Shown piece after piece: positions 53,548-63,048 of a DNA stretch of 64,000 nt; the stretch's first letter is position 1, and each line of letters opens with the position of its first letter. This stretch comes from CAISCU01 sp943361925 (GTDB lineage Bacteria; Bacteroidota; Bacteroidia; UKL13-3): positions 49,095 through 113,094 of the forward strand of contig CALRIT020000016.1 of the NCBI GenBank assembly GCA_943361925.1, read 5' to 3'. The notes below the pieces were generated by a model. It saw nothing but the letters and a program-made list of their open reading frames with translations. It searched no databases and was not told the origin of the DNA. Position numbers and translations under genes: made by a program.

Positions 53548-53566
53548 TAGTTGACAAACTCAACTA
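53548..53566. promoter_or_regulatory. Candidate MarR operator 2 (near marR)
   Basis: TAGTTG-N7-CAACTA inside a longer perfect repeat AATAGTTGA-CAAAC-TCAACTATT (53546-53568). It lies 15 bases before the probable -7 box of the regulator gene, where bound protein would block RNA polymerase. Confidence 0.65.
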
Positions 53567-53580
53567 TTGCAAAAAACAAC

Positions 53581-53588
53581 TAGTTTTG
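53581..53588 (+). promoter_or_regulatory. -7 box of the marR-RND operon
   Basis: TAGTTTTG matches TAnnTTTG exactly and ends 6 bases before the ATG at 53595, so the transcript probably has almost no leader. A clear -33 TTG at normal spacing is not seen, which fits a regulated promoter. Confidence 0.5.
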
Positions 53589-53594
53589 TCGCGT

Positions 53595-54089
53595 ATGGAA
53601 GATGTGAAAAAAGGTATTGTTGATCCATTAAGTAAAGAGGATACACCTTTAGCTTTTAGATTAAATGTAATTGCAAAAAAATATTATGGTGCTGCTGCCA
53701 AACAGATGGAAAATCTAGATATGGAGCGCTATTTTTTTGTATTAAAACTCATAGCCAAAAGTGAATTTATTACACAACAATGTTTAGCCAATTGTTTAAA
53801 GGTTGACAAGGCAGGAATCGTCAGAATGATTGATTACCTAAGCGATAAAGGTTTAGTTATACGTGAAGTCAATCCAAACGACAGAAGAGAACACAGAATT
53901 CTTGCCAGTAAAAAAGGCTTAAAATATGTAACTAAAATTGAAGCTTCTTTTAATGATATCAACCAAAAAGCCTTTGCGGGTTTTTCAAAATCTGAGGTAA
54001 AACAATACATAGATATGTGTCAACGAATCAATGAAAATCTGGAATCGTTACCATCAACAGAATACAGCATAATTTATACTAAAAACTAA
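53595..54089 (+). CDS. MarR family transcriptional regulator
   Basis: Winged-helix regulator, 164 residues from the ATG at 53595 (a TTG three codons earlier is less likely). Helix-turn-helix and wing are visible: FITQQCLANCLKVDKAGIVRMIDYLSDKGLVIREVNPNDRREH (quoted as CLKVDKAGIVRMIDYL and NPNDRREHRI). Two cysteines sit in the DNA-binding part (QQCLANCL) and one near the C-terminus, so redox sensing is possible but unproven. It is the first gene of an operon with an adaptor, an RND pump and an outer-membrane channel, and probably represses it. Confidence 0.9.
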   Translation: MEDVKKGIVDPLSKEDTPLAFRLNVIAKKYYGAAAKQMENLDMERYFFVLKLIAKSEFITQQCLANCLKVDKAGIVRMIDYLSDKGLVIREVNPNDRREHRILASKKGLKYVTKIEASFNDINQKAFAGFSKSEVKQYIDMCQRINENLESLPSTEYSIIYTKN

Positions 54090-54096
54090 TTGAATC

Positions 54097-55137
54097 ATGA
54101 ACAAAAAACAACTTATATATCTCATAATTGGTATTCTTATTATTGGTGCTTTGGCTATTCCTAAGTTAATGCCAAAGGGTGGACAAAAAGCAGGTGGCAA
54201 ACCAAAACCAGGTCCTATTGCCATTGGAAAATTCACTATTGAATCTATACAATTAAATAAAACCGTTTCGGCAGCAGGAAGCATTCTTGCAGAAGAGGAA
54301 GTGGAATTAAAAACTGAATCTGCAGGTCGTGTTTTGCAAATTCTTTTTAAAGAAGGTGAAGCTGTAAGTAAAGGACAGTTATTATTAAAAATGAATGATG
54401 CCGATTTACAAGCTCAGTTGAAAAAGGCAATGAGCATAGAAAAACTAAAAGCTCAAAGTGAAAAACGAATGAAACAATTACTTGATAAAGGTGGTGTTTC
54501 TCAGGAAGCTTACGACATGGCAAATACTGAATTACAATCGGCTAAAGCTGATATAGATTTACTTCGTGAACAAATTCGTAAAACAGAAATTCGTGCTCCT
54601 TTTAATGGAACAATTGGTTTAAGAAGTATTAGTGAAGGAAGCACTTTAGCTGTTAATACGCTTGTAGCTCGTTTACAAAGTTTAAACAAGATGAAACTCG
54701 ATTTTTCAATTCCTGAAAAGTATGCTGCATTTGTTTCTAAAGGACAAGAAATTAGTTTTCATACAGATGCAATGCCTAATGATATTCATGCAAAAGTGTT
54801 TGCAATTGAACCTAAAATCGACCCAAATAATAGAAACATTTTAATACGTGCAATCTTTGATAATCCGGGTAAAAAATACTTCCCAGGTAGTTTTGCCAAG
54901 GTGCAAATTGTTTTAAAGAAAGATGCCAATGCTATTATGATTCCAACACAGGCAGTAACTCCTATTTTAAAAGGACAAAAAGTATATGTGGTTTCAGGTG
55001 ATTCAGTTGTAGAACGTAAAATTGAATTAGGAGAAAGATTGGATTCAATGGTACAAGTAACTAAAGGTTTAGAGCCTGGTGAAGTAATTGCTGTAAAGGG
55101 TGTGGTTTTATTAAGAAACGGAGCAAAAATTAAATAA
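54097..55137 (+). CDS. RND efflux periplasmic adaptor subunit
   Basis: Membrane fusion protein of a tripartite pump, 346 residues. An N-terminal membrane anchor (about 5-22) is followed by a lipoyl-like domain split by a helical hairpin: VELKTESAGRVLQILFKEGEAV and, after a hairpin with QLLDKGGVSQEAYDMA, KTEIRAPFNGTIGLRSISEG. The beta-barrel domain and membrane-proximal domain (MIPTQAVTPILKGQKVYVV) follow. The hairpin is short, as in MexH/AcrA-type adaptors of this phylum. It starts 7 bases after marR. Confidence 0.95.
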   Translation: MNKKQLIYLIIGILIIGALAIPKLMPKGGQKAGGKPKPGPIAIGKFTIESIQLNKTVSAAGSILAEEEVELKTESAGRVLQILFKEGEAVSKGQLLLKMNDADLQAQLKKAMSIEKLKAQSEKRMKQLLDKGGVSQEAYDMANTELQSAKADIDLLREQIRKTEIRAPFNGTIGLRSISEGSTLAVNTLVARLQSLNKMKLDFSIPEKYAAFVSKGQEISFHTDAMPNDIHAKVFAIEPKIDPNNRNILIRAIFDNPGKKYFPGSFAKVQIVLKKDANAIMIPTQAVTPILKGQKVYVVSGDSVVERKIELGERLDSMVQVTKGLEPGEVIAVKGVVLLRNGAKIK

Positions 55138-55142
55138 GCCCA

Positions 55143-58100
55143 ATGAGTTTAAGTAGTTTAAGTGTAAACAGACCTGTACTGGCAACAGTCATGTCGATAG
55201 TAATTGTATTATTTGGCATCATTGGTTATTCCTATTTAGGTTTAAGGGAATATCCTTCAATTGATCCGCCAATTATTACAGTTAGAACCAGTTATACAGG
55301 TGCCAATGCCGAAATCATTGAGTCGCAGATAACTGAACCATTAGAAAAAGCAATCAATGGTATTGCAGGAATTCGCTCCATTTCATCATCAAGTAATTTA
55401 GGTAATAGCAGTATTTCGGTTGAATTTAATTTAGATGAAGACCTGGAAAGTGCGGCAAATGATGTGCGTGATAAAGTTTCACAAGCTGTGCGTTCATTAC
55501 CTCAAGATATTGATGCACCGCCTGTAGTAAGTAAAGCTGATGCAAACTCAGATGCTATCATCTCAATGACTGTTCAAAGTGATACTAAAAACATTATTGA
55601 AATAAGTGATTATGGTGAAAATGTTTTATTAGAGAAATTACAAACCATTCCGGGAGTTAGTACCATTCAAATATGGGGTCAGAAAAAATATGCAATGCGA
55701 TTATGGCTCGATCCTTTAAAAATGGCTGCTTATGGCGTTACTCCTCAGGATATCAGAGCTGCTCTTGATAGAGAGAATGTTGAATTACCCGGAGGAAAAA
55801 TTGAAGGTAATGCTACTGAATTAACTGTTAAAACCATTGGACGTTTTAGCAATGAAGAAGACTTTAATAACTTAATAGTTTTAGCAAATGGAACCAATCA
55901 AATTCGTTTCAGAGATATTGGAAAAGCAGTACTGGGTGCAGAAAACGAGGAAACCATTTTAAAAGAATCGGGTAAACCAATGATTGGATTGGCTATCATT
56001 CCACAACCTGGAGCAAATTATATTGATATAGCAAAAGAGTTTTACAAACGTTTCGATCAAATTAAAAAGGAAGTTCCGGCTGCCTATCAATTAGATGTAG
56101 CAATTGATAATACCGGTTTCATCAAAACTTCTATCACAGAAGTAAAGGAAACTTTATTCATCGCATTTTGCTTGGTAGTGCTAATTATCTTTTTATTTTT
56201 TAGGGATTGGCTGATTGCATTTCGTCCTTTAATTGATATTCCCGTTTCACTTACTGGTGCATTTTTTATCATGTACCTCTCTGGATTTTCTATCAATATT
56301 TTAACTTTATTGGCAATTGTATTGGCAACCGGATTGGTGGTTGATGATGGTATTGTCGTCACCGAAAATATCTTCAAAAAAATGGAAGAAGGTGAATCGC
56401 CAAGAGAAGCTGCTATCAAAGGTACAAACGAGATTTTCTTCGCAGTTATTTCAACCTCAATTACACTAGCTGTGGTATTCCTTCCTATTATATTCTTACA
56501 GGGATTTGTAGGTCGATTGTTCCGAGAATTTGGTGTCGTCGTTGCAGGTGCAGTGCTTATTTCAGCATTTGTTTCTTTAACACTTACTCCTATGCTGAAT
56601 GTATATTTCACAAGAAAAGATTATAAGTATAGAAGTAAATTTTACTTAGCAACAGAGCCTTTCTTTTTAGGTTTGAATGAAGCTTATAAATCATCACTTG
56701 AATCATTCATGAAAAAAAGATGGATTGCTATTGTTGTGGTAATTGTTTCTTTTGGTTTGATTTATTTAATCGGTTCAAATATCCAGGAAGAATTAGCTCC
56801 ATTGGATGATAGAAGTGTGATGCGAATTACTTCGAATGCAGCAGAAGGTGCTTCTTATGAATTCATGGAAAGTTTTCAAGACCAGATTGCCCAAATGGTT
56901 ATGGATTCTGTTCCTGAAAAAAGAAAATTACTTTCTGTAACAGCTCCAGGCTTTATTGGTAGTGGCGCTGTGAATACCGGTTTTACAAGGATTCTATTAG
57001 TTGAGCCAGACCAAAGACGAAGAACTCAACAACAAATTGCAGATGATATTACAAAGAATTTAAAGTCATATCCTGATGCAAAAACGTTTGTTATTCAAGA
57101 CCAAACCATCAATGGAAGTGGAGGTTCAAGAGCCGGTTTACCTGTACAGTTTATCTTGCAGAATCAAGACTTCAAAAAGATTCAGGAATACCTTCCAAAA
57201 TTCATGGAAGAAGTGGGTAAAAATCCAACTTTTCAAATGATTGACGTGAACCTTAAATTCAATAAACCAGAACTTGTAATTAGCATCGACCGTGAAAAAG
57301 CTAAAGCATTAGGTGTATCTGTTCAAAGTGTTGCTCAGAGTTTGCAAATGGCTTATAGTGGATTGCGTTATGGTTATTTCAATATGAAAGGAAAACAATA
57401 CCAAGTAGTAGGACAGTTTGATAGAGAGAACAGAGATTCGCCTTTGGATTTACAAAACATGTATGTGAAAAATGATAAAGGTGAATTGATTCAGTTGGAT
57501 AATATTGTTACTGTTACTGAACAAAGTAGTCCGCCACAATTGTACCATTATAACAGATACAAATCAGCAACAGTTTTAGCTGGATTAGCACCCGGAAAAA
57601 CAATTGGTGATGGAATTGAAGAAATGAAGAAAATATCTAAAAAGGTTTTAGATGAAAGTTTCACAACAGATTTAGCAGGACCATCTCGTGACTTTTCTGA
57701 AAGTTCATCAAATACAACCTTTGCTTTATTACTTGCTTTGATATTGGTTTATCTTGTATTGGCCGCTCAATTCGAAAGTTTTAAAGATCCTCTTATCATC
57801 ATGTTAACAGTACCAATGGCACTTGCAGGAGCATTAATATCACTTTGGTACTTTGATCAAACACTTAATATTTTTGGTCAGATTGGAATTATTGTATTGA
57901 TAGGATTGGTTACTAAAAATGGTATTCTGATTGTGGAGTTTGCCAATCAGCAAAAAGAAAAAGGATTGAATAAAATGGATGCAGTTGTTGTAGCAGCCGT
58001 TTCACGTTTACGTCCGATTTTAATGACCAGCCTTGCTACCATGTTAGGAGCTTTACCTATTGCATTGGCATTGGGTGCTGGGACCAAAAGCAGAATGAGT

Positions 58101-58211
58101 ATGGGAATTGTAATCATTGGTGGATTGCTATTTTCAGGCATTCTAACATTGTATGTGATTCCTGCTATTTACAGTTACTTTTCAAAAGAAAAACACAATG
58201 ATGCAGCTTAA
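55143..58211 (+). CDS. RND family multidrug efflux permease (HAE1/AcrB type)
   Basis: Inner-membrane proton-driven pump, 1022 residues with the two-fold 12-helix layout. The relay residues are conserved: Asp401-Asp402 in ATGLVVDDGIVVTEN and Lys925 in GLVTKNGILIVEFANQ. The porter domain start SLSSLSVNRPVLATVMSIVIV and GYSYLGLREYPSIDPP match the HAE1 group, which exports drugs and not heavy metals. It is 5 bases after the adaptor gene and overlaps the channel gene by 14 bases. Confidence 0.96.
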   Translation: MSLSSLSVNRPVLATVMSIVIVLFGIIGYSYLGLREYPSIDPPIITVRTSYTGANAEIIESQITEPLEKAINGIAGIRSISSSSNLGNSSISVEFNLDEDLESAANDVRDKVSQAVRSLPQDIDAPPVVSKADANSDAIISMTVQSDTKNIIEISDYGENVLLEKLQTIPGVSTIQIWGQKKYAMRLWLDPLKMAAYGVTPQDIRAALDRENVELPGGKIEGNATELTVKTIGRFSNEEDFNNLIVLANGTNQIRFRDIGKAVLGAENEETILKESGKPMIGLAIIPQPGANYIDIAKEFYKRFDQIKKEVPAAYQLDVAIDNTGFIKTSITEVKETLFIAFCLVVLIIFLFFRDWLIAFRPLIDIPVSLTGAFFIMYLSGFSINILTLLAIVLATGLVVDDGIVVTENIFKKMEEGESPREAAIKGTNEIFFAVISTSITLAVVFLPIIFLQGFVGRLFREFGVVVAGAVLISAFVSLTLTPMLNVYFTRKDYKYRSKFYLATEPFFLGLNEAYKSSLESFMKKRWIAIVVVIVSFGLIYLIGSNIQEELAPLDDRSVMRITSNAAEGASYEFMESFQDQIAQMVMDSVPEKRKLLSVTAPGFIGSGAVNTGFTRILLVEPDQRRRTQQQIADDITKNLKSYPDAKTFVIQDQTINGSGGSRAGLPVQFILQNQDFKKIQEYLPKFMEEVGKNPTFQMIDVNLKFNKPELVISIDREKAKALGVSVQSVAQSLQMAYSGLRYGYFNMKGKQYQVVGQFDRENRDSPLDLQNMYVKNDKGELIQLDNIVTVTEQSSPPQLYHYNRYKSATVLAGLAPGKTIGDGIEEMKKISKKVLDESFTTDLAGPSRDFSESSSNTTFALLLALILVYLVLAAQFESFKDPLIIMLTVPMALAGALISLWYFDQTLNIFGQIGIIVLIGLVTKNGILIVEFANQQKEKGLNKMDAVVVAAVSRLRPILMTSLATMLGALPIALALGAGTKSRMSMGIVIIGGLLFSGILTLYVIPAIYSYFSKEKHNDAA

Positions 58212-59508
58212 GAAATATCTATTTTTATTTATTTTAATAACAGGAATTTTAAGTTGTGTGAATGCACAATCAATCCTGAAATTAAATGATGTATACCGTT
58301 TGGCATTGGAGAACAATTTCTCTATTCAACTAGCAAAAAACGAGCAGGAAATCAACCGTAACAACAATAGCATTGGAGCAGCAGGAATGTTACCAAATAT
58401 TGCTGCAACAGCTGGTAAAGACAATACAGTTACTGATACCAAACAAACATTCTTAAGCGGCGCTACCAATGATAGAGATGGGGCAAAAGCTAATCAACTC
58501 AATGCTGGTGTAGAACTCGGTTGGACAATCTTTGATGGTTTTAAAATGTTTGCTTCAAAAAACAGATTGGAGCAATTACAAAACCAAGGTGAGCTTCGAT
58601 TCAAAATGCAGATAGAACAAGTGTATTCAAGAATCAGTAAAGCTTATTATGATATTGTTCAGGCTAAGCAAATGTTAGAAGTAGAAAAGCAATCTATTTC
58701 ATTATCTGAACAAAGATTAAAGCTTGTACAAGATAGATTTGAAGCAGGCAAAGCATCAAAAGCAGAAGTATTAAATGCTCAAGTAGATTTTAACGCAGAT
58801 AAGAGTCGTTTATTGAAACAAAAGAATGTTTTACAAAACCTAAAAATCAATTTAAATCAATTATTGGCAAGGGAAATTGATACTGAATTTGATGTTGAAA
58901 ACGAAATTGAAAACACTGCTGATTACAAACTCGATTCTTTATCGATGTTGGCAGCTGAAAGGAATACTAGTATCTTGATATTAAAATCAGGAAAGAACAT
59001 ACAGAACTATGCTATCAAAGAAATTCAGGCTGAAAGATATCCGAGTATAAGTTTAAAAACTGGTTATACATACAGTAAATCTGAATCGGAAGCCGGATTT
59101 TTGCAAAGCAGTAACAATACAGGATACCATTATGGTGCAGGTGTAAACCTAAATGTATTTAGTGGAAGCAGTGTAAGCAGAAGAATGACGAATGCCCGAA
59201 TTGGATTGAAGTCAACAGAACTAATTCTAAAAGACAGTTTGAGTAAATTACAAATGAGCTTGAATTCAACTTTCAGAAACTTACAATTAGGAAAAGAATT
59301 GTTGTTGATGGAATCTGAGAATTTAAAAGTAGCCAAAAGCAATGTAGAACTAGCAACAGAACAATATAAAATTGGAGTCATCTCGGCATTGGAATTACGT
59401 CAGGCACAACAAAATTTATTAGCAGCAGAAACCAGGTATTTAGCCGCAAGGTACGATGCGGCTTTAGCAGAGATTGAATTGAAACGAATGTGTGGTTTGT
59501 TATTTTAA
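58198..59508 (+). CDS. TolC-like outer-membrane efflux protein
   Basis: Outer-membrane channel of the same pump, 436 residues with a signal peptide (about 1-24, ending NAQ). The two-fold TolC helical pattern is visible, with YRLALENNFSIQLAKNEQEI in the first half and ATEQYKIGVISALELRQAQQ in the second. A second ATG directly follows the first and could be used. It overlaps the permease gene and closes the operon; a palindrome follows. Confidence 0.94.
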   Translation: MMQLKKYLFLFILITGILSCVNAQSILKLNDVYRLALENNFSIQLAKNEQEINRNNNSIGAAGMLPNIAATAGKDNTVTDTKQTFLSGATNDRDGAKANQLNAGVELGWTIFDGFKMFASKNRLEQLQNQGELRFKMQIEQVYSRISKAYYDIVQAKQMLEVEKQSISLSEQRLKLVQDRFEAGKASKAEVLNAQVDFNADKSRLLKQKNVLQNLKINLNQLLAREIDTEFDVENEIENTADYKLDSLSMLAAERNTSILILKSGKNIQNYAIKEIQAERYPSISLKTGYTYSKSESEAGFLQSSNNTGYHYGAGVNLNVFSGSSVSRRMTNARIGLKSTELILKDSLSKLQMSLNSTFRNLQLGKELLLMESENLKVAKSNVELATEQYKIGVISALELRQAQQNLLAAETRYLAARYDAALAEIELKRMCGLLF

Positions 59509-59527
59509 ATGGTGGGATATGCGGCAC

Positions 59528-59555
59528 GTAGGGATAGGCGGCCGCCTATCCCTAC
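59528..59555. repeat. 28-base perfect GC-rich palindrome
   Basis: GTAGGGATAGGCGG directly joined to its complement CCGCCTATCCCTAC, with no loop. It lies between the efflux operon and the CotH gene, is GC-rich in an AT-rich genome and lacks a T run. Confidence 0.8.
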
Positions 59556-59645
59556 ATGCATTTAAAATAAACTGGCCGGGCGAATCAAAACGTTTTATGT
59601 TTTCTTTTCCCAAAAAGAATCCTAATTTGTTCAGCTATTCAAAAA

Positions 59646-61682
59646 ATGAGATCAAAACAATTATTACTTATTCTATTCTTTTTTCTTTTTAAAGAATCAA
59701 TATCACAAACCTTTACCAGCAGTAATCTACCTATCGTTATTGTTACTACTGATAACAACCCTTCAACAGGTAGACCACGCGAAATTGTTGATTATGTGAA
59801 GGTGCTCGGAAACATGAAGGTGATTGAAAGACCTAATGGTGCACGCAATTTTGTGAACGACCAAAATAACCTCGATTACCTTTCTTATACTGGAAGAATT
59901 GGTATTGAATTCAGAGGTTCTTCTTCACAGGATCTTCCTAAAAAACCTTATGCACTTACTACTTTGTTATCAGACAATGTAAGTAATAACAATACAAGCA
60001 TCTTGGGCATGCCTCCTGAAAACGATTGGATTCTCAACTCACATGCTTATGATTCTACCACTATGCGGGATTTTATTTCCTATGATGCTTATGGTAAAAT
60101 GGGAAATTACTCTTCACGAAGCAGGTATTGCGAACTCATTGTAAATGGCGATTTCAAAGGACTTTATATCTTTCAGGAAAAATTAAAAATTGATGATAAT
60201 AGAGTCAATGTTAGAAAACTCTCAAACATCGACAATAATTTCCCTGATATCACGGGTGGTTACATGACCAAATGCGATAAACTAACTGGAGGAGATCCAA
60301 TTGCATTTACGCTTCCAACCTATTTAGGAGGAGAAGTAAATTTCATTCATCATAGTCCAAGTCCACAATTAATTACCACCCAACAAGCTGCTTATATACA
60401 GAATTATTTTAAAGCAATTAATATCAAAAACGAAACTATCTTTAATGGATTTCCAACACTTTTAGACATCCCAAGTTTCATCGATTTTATGCTCATCAAT
60501 GAATTATCTTCCAACGCAGATGCCTATCAGATGAGCACCTTTTTTCACATGGACAAGATGGGTAAATTAAGAGCAGGACCAGTTTGGGATTTAAACCTCA
60601 CATATGGAAACGATTTGTTTATGTGGGGCTTTGATAGAAGCTTTACCAATATTTGGCAGTTTAGCAATGGGAATGATAATGTAGGTGCACGTTTCTGGAA
60701 AGACCTTTATGACAATGAAACCTATCGTTGTTACATGAGTAAACGTTGGAAAGAGATGATTGCTCCAGGAATGCCCTTAAACTATGATGTTATAAGCAAA
60801 AATATGGACTCACTTAGCACTATGTTAACAGAAGCCAGAGCCAGAGAACAAACCAGATGGAATAATATTGGGAATTATACCAAACATATCAATTCGATGA
60901 AATCTTGGTTACAAACTAGATATACTTGGATGAACAGCAAACTCATTCAAACACAAGTTTGTACTAATGTTAGTGTTCCAAAATTGGTTATCTCTAAAAT
61001 CAATTACCATCCCCTGCCCTTTGGCGCCGATTCAAGCAACGATTTTGAATTCATTGAAATTACCAATAATAGCAGTCAGATTGTAAATACATCTGGTTAT
61101 TATTTTAGGGAATTGGGAATTAGTTATCAGTTTCCTCCTAATTCAAAAATTGGTCCATATAACAGCATATTCATTGTTGGAAATGAAAATGTATTTGAAG
61201 ATTTTTACAGAAAACTAGCCTTCGGTGAGTTCTCAAGAAACCTTTCAAACAACTCACAAAAATTGGTTTTAAGTGATGCTTATGGAAATACCATCGATGA
61301 AGTAACTTATATGGATACTCTTCCATGGCCTATTGATGCTGATGGCAAAGGCGCTTATTTGGAGCTCAAAGACATCAACTCCGACAACAATATTGCAAGT
61401 AATTGGAGAAGTACAAAAACACCATTATCTATTGAAGGAATAAACTTCGAAAATGAACGACTTGTAGTATATCCCAATCCAACAAACAATAAAGTTTACA
61501 TAAACAATAGCATGATTCAAATAGAATCTTATGAACTATTTGACTTAATGGGAAGAAGTATGTTAAGTGGAACAAAAATGAATGATGGAATTGATTTATC
61601 TAGCTTATCAAACAATACTTATATTTTAAAATTGAAGGATGAAAAAGGACAGTTCATCAACAAAAGAATCATCAAATTATAA
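59646..61682 (+). CDS. CotH-domain secreted protein with lamin-tail and T9SS domains
   Basis: 678 residues. The signal peptide (about 1-21) is followed by a CotH kinase-like domain (about 60-430): RIGIEFRGSSSQDLPKKPYA, NDWILNSHAYDSTTMRDFIS, GLYIFQEKLKIDDNRVNV and the metal-like DLNLTYGND. A lamin-tail (LTD) domain (about 475-590) has NDFEFIEITNNSSQIVNTSG. A type A T9SS sorting domain (about 600-678) starts VVYPNPTNNKVYINN and ends with a basic KRIIKL. CotH proteins in spore coats phosphorylate proteins; activity of this secreted form is not established. Confidence 0.9.
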   Translation: MRSKQLLLILFFFLFKESISQTFTSSNLPIVIVTTDNNPSTGRPREIVDYVKVLGNMKVIERPNGARNFVNDQNNLDYLSYTGRIGIEFRGSSSQDLPKKPYALTTLLSDNVSNNNTSILGMPPENDWILNSHAYDSTTMRDFISYDAYGKMGNYSSRSRYCELIVNGDFKGLYIFQEKLKIDDNRVNVRKLSNIDNNFPDITGGYMTKCDKLTGGDPIAFTLPTYLGGEVNFIHHSPSPQLITTQQAAYIQNYFKAINIKNETIFNGFPTLLDIPSFIDFMLINELSSNADAYQMSTFFHMDKMGKLRAGPVWDLNLTYGNDLFMWGFDRSFTNIWQFSNGNDNVGARFWKDLYDNETYRCYMSKRWKEMIAPGMPLNYDVISKNMDSLSTMLTEARAREQTRWNNIGNYTKHINSMKSWLQTRYTWMNSKLIQTQVCTNVSVPKLVISKINYHPLPFGADSSNDFEFIEITNNSSQIVNTSGYYFRELGISYQFPPNSKIGPYNSIFIVGNENVFEDFYRKLAFGEFSRNLSNNSQKLVLSDAYGNTIDEVTYMDTLPWPIDADGKGAYLELKDINSDNNIASNWRSTKTPLSIEGINFENERLVVYPNPTNNKVYINNSMIQIESYELFDLMGRSMLSGTKMNDGIDLSSLSNNTYILKLKDEKGQFINKRIIKL

Positions 61683-61742
61683 GTAAGAAGTTTATTCATT
61701 TAAATATCATACTCCAATCTTTTAAAATCTTTTTTTAGGTCG

Positions 61743-62228
61743 ATGAACCCTCAAATTAAACAAGTTCCCAATACCCTTGTAGCAGGCATACGTAAGCCCA
61801 TGAGCTTGGCAAACGACGTCACATTTTTGTTATGGAGTAGTTTTATGCCAAGAAGAAGAGAAATAACTCAAAATGTAAACAGCTCATTGATATCGATGAC
61901 AGTTTACGACAAGGATTTTAACATCAATCAATTTACACCACATACTCAGTTCGACAAATGGGCTTGTATTGAAATAAAATCATCAGATAATATGCCAAAC
62001 GACTTTGAAACATATACCATTCCTGCCGGCACTTACGCTGTATTTGTTTTTAAAGGATTACCACAAATGGCACCACAGTTCTTTCAAAAAATCTTTATGG
62101 AATGGTTACCTAAATCAGGATTCAAACTAGCTGAAGGACCCCATTTCGCCGTAATGGGCGAAAAATACAAAAACAACCATCCGGATTCGGAGGAGGAAAT
62201 TTTTATACCGGTAGCAGCAGGCTTCTAG
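61743..62228 (+). CDS. GyrI-like small-molecule binding domain protein
   Basis: 161 residues resembling the effector-binding domain of AraC-type regulators and GyrI (SHS2-type fold), without any DNA-binding part. The core FETYTIPAGTYAVFVFKGLP and the C-terminal HFAVMGEKYKNNHPDSEEEIFIPV match the family. It may bind small hydrophobic compounds. Its last codons (GGC TTC TAG) are already part of the heptad repeat that follows. Confidence 0.85.
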   Translation: MNPQIKQVPNTLVAGIRKPMSLANDVTFLLWSSFMPRRREITQNVNSSLISMTVYDKDFNINQFTPHTQFDKWACIEIKSSDNMPNDFETYTIPAGTYAVFVFKGLPQMAPQFFQKIFMEWLPKSGFKLAEGPHFAVMGEKYKNNHPDSEEEIFIPVAAGF

Positions 62229-62655
62229 CTTCTAGCATCTGGCTTTTGATTTGAGTAAATAGAACATACCTTTATACTAAGTATATTTTTAAAAGCGGTC
62301 AACGTAATTTAGGCTTTTTTTGAAGGCTTCTGGCAACTAGCATCTGGCAACTGGCTTTTTATTTGAGTAAGTAGAACATGCATTTATACTAAGAATGTTT
62401 TTTAAAAGCGGTCAACGTAATTTAGGGTTTTTTTGAAGGCTTCTGGCTACTAGCTTCTGGCAACTGGCTTTTGATTTGAGTAGGTAGAATATTTTATTGT
62501 ACTAAACAAGATTTTTTAAAATCAGTCAATGTAATTTAGGATTTTTTTGAAGGCTTCTGGCTACTAGCTTCTGGCAACTGGCTTTTGATTTGAGTAGGTA
62601 GAATATTTTATTGTACTAATCAAGATTTTTTAAAATCAGTCAATGTAATTTAGGA
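62220..62655 (+). repeat. Four tandem copies of a roughly 110-base heptad-bearing repeat
   Basis: Units start with GGCTTCT at 62220, 62325, 62438 and 62552, giving lengths of 105, 113, 114 and about 104. Each starts with four to five 7-mers (GCTTCTG, GCTACTA, GCTTCTG, GCAACTG, GCTTTTG) and continues with about 75 AT-rich bases ending in GTAATTTAGG and a T run. Units 3 and 4 differ at about one position over 104 bases. The stop codon of the GyrI-like gene lies inside unit 1. The rest of the gap to 62742 shows no gene. Confidence 0.9.
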
Positions 62656-62742
62656 TTGTACAATTAACGGAATCTCCCTGAGTTCTGGGGAGTTGAATTA
62701 GCCAAGTTATTGGTATTGGGAATTTACTTTTTTTAAAAACGT

Positions 62743-63048
62743 CTATTCTGAAATGATTTCTCTTCTTTCGAAATCTCTAGATGAATGATGCACGGTAAGT
62801 ATTTCAACAATATTTCCAGATGAAATTCTATATATAATCCGATAATTTCCTTCAATCAATTCTCTTATTAGGACGATTCCTAATTCTGGAACAATTCTTC
62901 CTGATTCAGGTAGAGTTTTAAGTATGAGTGTTTTGGATTTTATACGTTTAATTTGGATTTCTGCATATCGTTTTGAATCCTTTGAGATATACTCGAATAT
63001 TTCCTTTAAGTCAAAAACAGATTGCTTGGTCCAAACTATTTTAACCAT
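62743..63048 (-). CDS. RelE/ParE-family toxin
   Basis: 101 residues. The N-terminal helices MVKIVWTKQSVFDLKEIFEYI and the beta-sheet region GIVLIRELIEGNYRIIYRIS with ILTVHHSSRDF match the RelE/ParE toxin fold. ParE relatives poison gyrase and RelE relatives cleave mRNA; which applies is not clear. It overlaps the upstream antitoxin-like gene by 13 bases. Confidence 0.85.
   Translation of the reverse strand: MVKIVWTKQSVFDLKEIFEYISKDSKRYAEIQIKRIKSKTLILKTLPESGRIVPELGIVLIRELIEGNYRIIYRISSGNIVEILTVHHSSRDFERREIISE

Noticed and set aside
56087..56611. Minus-strand open frame of 174 codons
   Set aside because: It is antisense to the membrane region of the RND permease and shows Ser/Thr/Ile-rich sequence expected from reverse reading of hydrophobic codons.
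59492..59692. Plus-strand open frame spanning the 28-base palindrome
   Set aside because: It starts inside the TolC-like gene, runs through the palindrome and ends inside the CotH gene, with no family similarity.
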